DNA of 64,000 nt from Chamaea fasciata (taxonomy: Eukaryota > Chordata > Aves > Passeriformes > Sylviidae): NCBI GenBank assembly GCA_029207755.1, contig JARCOQ010000006.1, forward strand, positions 67,306,093-67,370,092. Reading direction: 5' to 3'. Every line of letters starts with the position of its first letter. Within the stretch, counting starts at the first letter, position 1. Below the pieces are notes generated by a model. It saw nothing but the letters and a program-made list of their open reading frames with translations, did no database searches and was not told the DNA's origin. Shown here piece after piece: positions 61,159-64,000 of this stretch. A program made the position numbers and the translations under genes.

Positions 61159-61827
61159 GGTCTGGTCACTGGGGACAGGCACAGGAGTTTCACATTTCAG
61201 GGGCATGCCTTGATTCTTTATACATTGAACAGTCCCAAATTAGCTCATTTTCAGTTCAGCTCTCCTTTTAGCTGCCATCTGGCTTAAAGGCTGTGGGTTT
61301 CCTTGTGCAGGAGTAAGACTACATCACAGTTTGGCTGGATGTTGTAGGGCTGCTGTAGCACTGGAGAAGGAAACCTCAAGTCATTGCAAAGTCTGGCTGG
61401 CAGAGGTTTCACAGCAACCACTAAACCCTGCCATGTAAGGGAGAGTTCACTGCTCTCATTAAAAGCAAGTGAATGCAGGTTTCAAATGAAATACAGCATT
61501 TATTCATTTGGAGTAATTTTCCACAGCATACATTTAAAAAGACCCAGCAGGGCACGCTTGAGAGGGCTCTTGCTGGGGTGCAAGTAGTATTTGGGCTGGT
61601 TTATCTACCCTTCCCTTGGGCAGGCTCTCCAAAGACCAGGACACCATCTTCTGGTTGCAGAGTATTCCAGAACACTCAGGAAAAGCTTTTTCTGAGGTCC
61701 CACCTGGCTGATATTCCTGTCCTGTCCTGGGCACTGAAACACAAACGCGTGATAAGCAAACACCTTGGACAGCATTTGAACTTGGTGGTTTGGTAACGAA
61801 ATGTTGATTATGTCACTAACTGTGACT
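61159..61827. other. Unique sequence between two CTCF-type motifs
   Basis: No gene is recognised. A weaker, 11/14 CTCF-like match lies near 61272. Open frames of 66-107 codons (61473-61796 plus, 61534-61841 minus) have no known domain. Confidence 0.45.
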
Positions 61828-61841
61828 CCACTAGGTGGCAC
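61828..61841 (+). promoter_or_regulatory. CTCF-type motif, plus strand
   Basis: CCACTAGGTGGCAC fits the CTCF core CCASYAGRKGGCRS at all 14 positions. It lies about 90 bp upstream of a CpG-containing hairpin. Binding is inferred from the motif alone. Confidence 0.5.
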
Positions 61842-62010
61842 AGAAGTACTTTTTCTGGGATAAATTTAAGCCTTGCCACTGCAAGGAAATTTCCTTAAGG
61901 AGATCCAGAACGAGCTGCCTTTTCCATTCCTTTCGAGAGTCGTCTCGAAATGAATATTGCGAGCCTTTTATATCAGATTTTAATTAAAAGCTCTCAAGGT
62001 GAAAGCCACT
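61842..62010. promoter_or_regulatory. Candidate regulatory segment with CpG hairpin and TTTTAATTAAAA
   Basis: Contains the perfect hairpin at 61931-61950, the palindrome TTTTAATTAAAA at 61978-61989 and several retained CpGs. Together with the adjoining perfect CTCF-type site this resembles constrained regulatory DNA. This is motif-based inference. Confidence 0.28.
61931..61950. repeat. Perfect 8-bp hairpin with CpGs
   Basis: Arms TTTCGAGA and TCTCGAAA pair perfectly around GTCG. Three CpGs within 20 bp are unusual in this CpG-poor background. Confidence 0.92.
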
Positions 62011-62401
62011 CAGTCAATCACTGGATTTGGGATTTTTGTACAAGAGGGATCTTAAAGACTACAGTGATGGCCGCGCCCAAAGGGTAAAAAGCAGAAAATA
62101 AGCTGCCAGGATGAAGCATCGGACTAAAACAAGGGAACAAACTGGAGTCCTCTCCCTTGATAGGGCAGGACGATGTGAATTTTCCTGGATGAGTTCCATC
62201 AGGTGCCTGATCCCAGCAGTGTGAACCTTCCCTCAGCTGGCTGCAGGTTAACCTTGGCACATTCCCACGGCTTTTACTCCAGTCCTGACGCTGCAATGAA
62301 ATGCACCGGTGGTGCCTGAGCCAAAGAACAGGAATGCTTTTATGGATATGGAGCTCTATGGGCACACTGCTAAGATTGCTCTTTTTTCCTATGCAACAGC
62401 A

Positions 62402-62402
<1 letters not shown>

Positions 62403-62452
<50 letters not shown>

Positions 62453-62466
62453 AACAACAACAACAA
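62403..62466. repeat. A49 tract followed by (CAA)5
   Basis: Forty-nine uninterrupted A residues (62403-62451) then five CAA units (62452-62466). A poly(A) tail that has evolved a CAA microsatellite at its end is one reading. The 10-mer TCCATCAAGT just after it nearly matches TCCATCAGGT at 62195-62204. Confidence 0.93.
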
Positions 62467-62520
62467 CTCCATCAAGTCCCTCTGCACTGGAACAAATGGT
62501 TTTCACATTTTTTGGAAGTC

Positions 62521-62546
62521 GGGGGGGGGGGGGGGGGGAGGGGGGG
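62521..62546 (+). repeat. G18-A-G7 homopolymer
   Basis: Eighteen G residues, one A, then seven G residues. A pure G tract this long is rare in vertebrate DNA, can form a G-quadruplex, and is error-prone to sequence, so its exact length should not be relied on. Confidence 0.9.
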
Positions 62547-64000
62547 TGTTCAATTTTTTTCATTGAAAATCACTAACCTCTAAAACCAGCTTTGTGGGGG
62601 TGTTTGATCTAAAATTGAAAAGCCTTCAGATTCTCTGCTCTGTTCAAAACAAGAATTTTGAGTTGGATGACAACAAACTTCAGCCAGCTCTGCGCAGTCC
62701 CCTAAGCTCTTAATCAAGTGACAGGGCATTCTAGACTTTGGGGTAGAGTTTCCTATGACAGACAAAGCACTCAATTAATTTTGTCATTTCCCTCTGCTCT
62801 TGAATTTCCCTGTCTCAGGCTTGCCCATACCCAGATTTTCATGGTCTCTGCACCCCTGTCGCTTTCCTGTGGCTCCAGCTTTTGCTAAGTAAAGGTCATG
62901 GGTTCCAGCTGCCAAATGCCACACAAGGTTGCTAACTAGTAATTATTTGTGTTGGTTCTCACACTTTGGCAAAGCTACTTGGCAGGTCCTGGTAACCCAA
63001 TCCTCCACTTGGTTTACTGCTGGGAGAGAGTGGAAGCTGCCCACAGCGACCCTTGCTGTAAATATGACATAAATTAAGTCCTACTGAAAGACTTGGACTG
63101 AAACCAGTGACTTTTTTCTCCATTTACACTTTTCTGCTCTAAAGATGTTTCAGCAAAGTAGTGAAAGTTATAAACTTAGATAGGGATATCTGTCAGTCTC
63201 AGTGGTTGCTTATGGTCACCTTCAAATAATGTTACTATTTTAATTTCTGTGTTTATGTATTGGATATTGAGTGCTCCAAAGATTTGAATGTGGCCAGCTT
63301 TTGTCCAAAGAGTTAGGATGCTTGTTTCTTAAAATGCTGCCTCTCCCTATTAAAATATATATATATGTACATATTTCGGTAAAACTTTTATGTTCAGCCT
63401 ACATCTCCAAGGGTTTTACTGCTCTGTAAAGCGGACTCTGTGATGTTGCAGAGTAATATTGCTTGAGTTATCACAGTTAAAGGAATTGAGCTCTGAGGTC
63501 TGAAGAGCTGAACACCAGAAAGTGAAGCATAGTTAGATGCTCAGACCCAAACTCGGCTGCAGCATGGTTGTTATCTGTTGTGATTAAGACATTTATTGCA
63601 ATTATGAAAGGAATGATTCCTCTGAAATAGCTTGGAAGATGCAGAGAAATGCTTAATTTCCCAGGTCTGGGGTTTAGGTGCGCCTTTCCCCTTGTCAAAA
63701 GGATTGGTGCTTGCCCAAGAAACTCAGCACAGCTCTGGTGCCCCACTTTCACTGGGATCTGCAGCTGCAATCCCTTCCTGCCTGTCTGGAAGTGTTTTCC
63801 AGACTCAGTGCTGTATCCACCAGTCACATGCACATGATGCTCGTGGACCAGGCTTGCATTCTCCTTTTTTATGTTGTTATCTGAGAGGTAAGCAGCTATG
63901 TAAATCTGAGCACATTAAAACCAGTTCCAAGAAACACATGATTAGCATTAGTGTTTTAATTAAGCAGCCACCTTCTCAAGTTTTATGGTACTCGTGTGTC
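62547..64000. other. Gene-free stretch
   Basis: Unique sequence with a short AT repeat at 63354-63366. A 118-codon minus-strand open frame (63477-63833) is unrecognisable. No CR1 or RNA gene is seen. Confidence 0.5.

Noticed and set aside
1..64000. Bacterial-type systems: operons, CRISPR arrays, integrons, phage modules
   Set aside because: No regularly spaced repeats, ribosome binding sites or compact gene strings. CR1 content and CpG depletion identify vertebrate DNA.

Overview
This window looks like vertebrate, most probably avian, nuclear DNA. The strongest evidence is at least a dozen 5'-truncated pieces of the CR1 non-LTR retrotransposon on both strands. Most keep the characteristic 3' end (CCTTCCAACCCAAACCATTC followed by short ATTCTGTG/ATTCTATG-type units). 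The rest is AT-leaning, CpG-poor sequence with vertebrate-style microsatellites and long homopolymers. There is no bacterial gene organisation, and no operon, CRISPR array, rRNA or tRNA that I can see. CR1 also occurs in turtles and crocodilians. Low repeat density and the CR1 tail type favour a bird, but I cannot name the species or locus.

I found no protein-coding gene or convincing exon. The longest open frames (204 codons at 48849-49463 and 185 codons at 49639-50196) resemble nothing I recognise and are compatible with chance in 64 kb. The window is best read as intergenic or deep-intronic DNA.

Layout. 1-14 kb: mostly unique AT-rich DNA with a CR1 tail at the left edge, a CR1 copy with an internal deletion at 4.6 kb, a perfect 20-bp palindrome at 3.54 kb and a C11-A18 tract at 9.2 kb. 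14-28 kb: four CR1 copies, a T/G low-complexity tract and, at 23,988-24,256, a 269-bp (GGGA)n(GGAA)n array bounded on both sides by the same 8-bp word. 28-47 kb: two CR1 copies, G-quadruplex motifs, poly(A) tracts and several stretches that look like conserved regulatory DNA. 47-56 kb: the two longest open frames, a small CpG cluster at 53.2 kb with a CTCF-like site, and a cluster of CR1 pieces including an opposed pair. 56-64 kb: a possible solo LTR, nested hairpins, one CR1 copy, two divergent CTCF-type motifs (61.15 and 61.83 kb), a CpG-containing perfect hairpin, an A49 tract and a G18 tract.

If the window has a biological role, the likeliest is as a gene-poor regulatory landscape containing candidate enhancers and a possible CTCF-based insulator near 61-62 kb. 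That is inference from motifs only; cross-species alignment would decide it. I saw no undescribed gene system.
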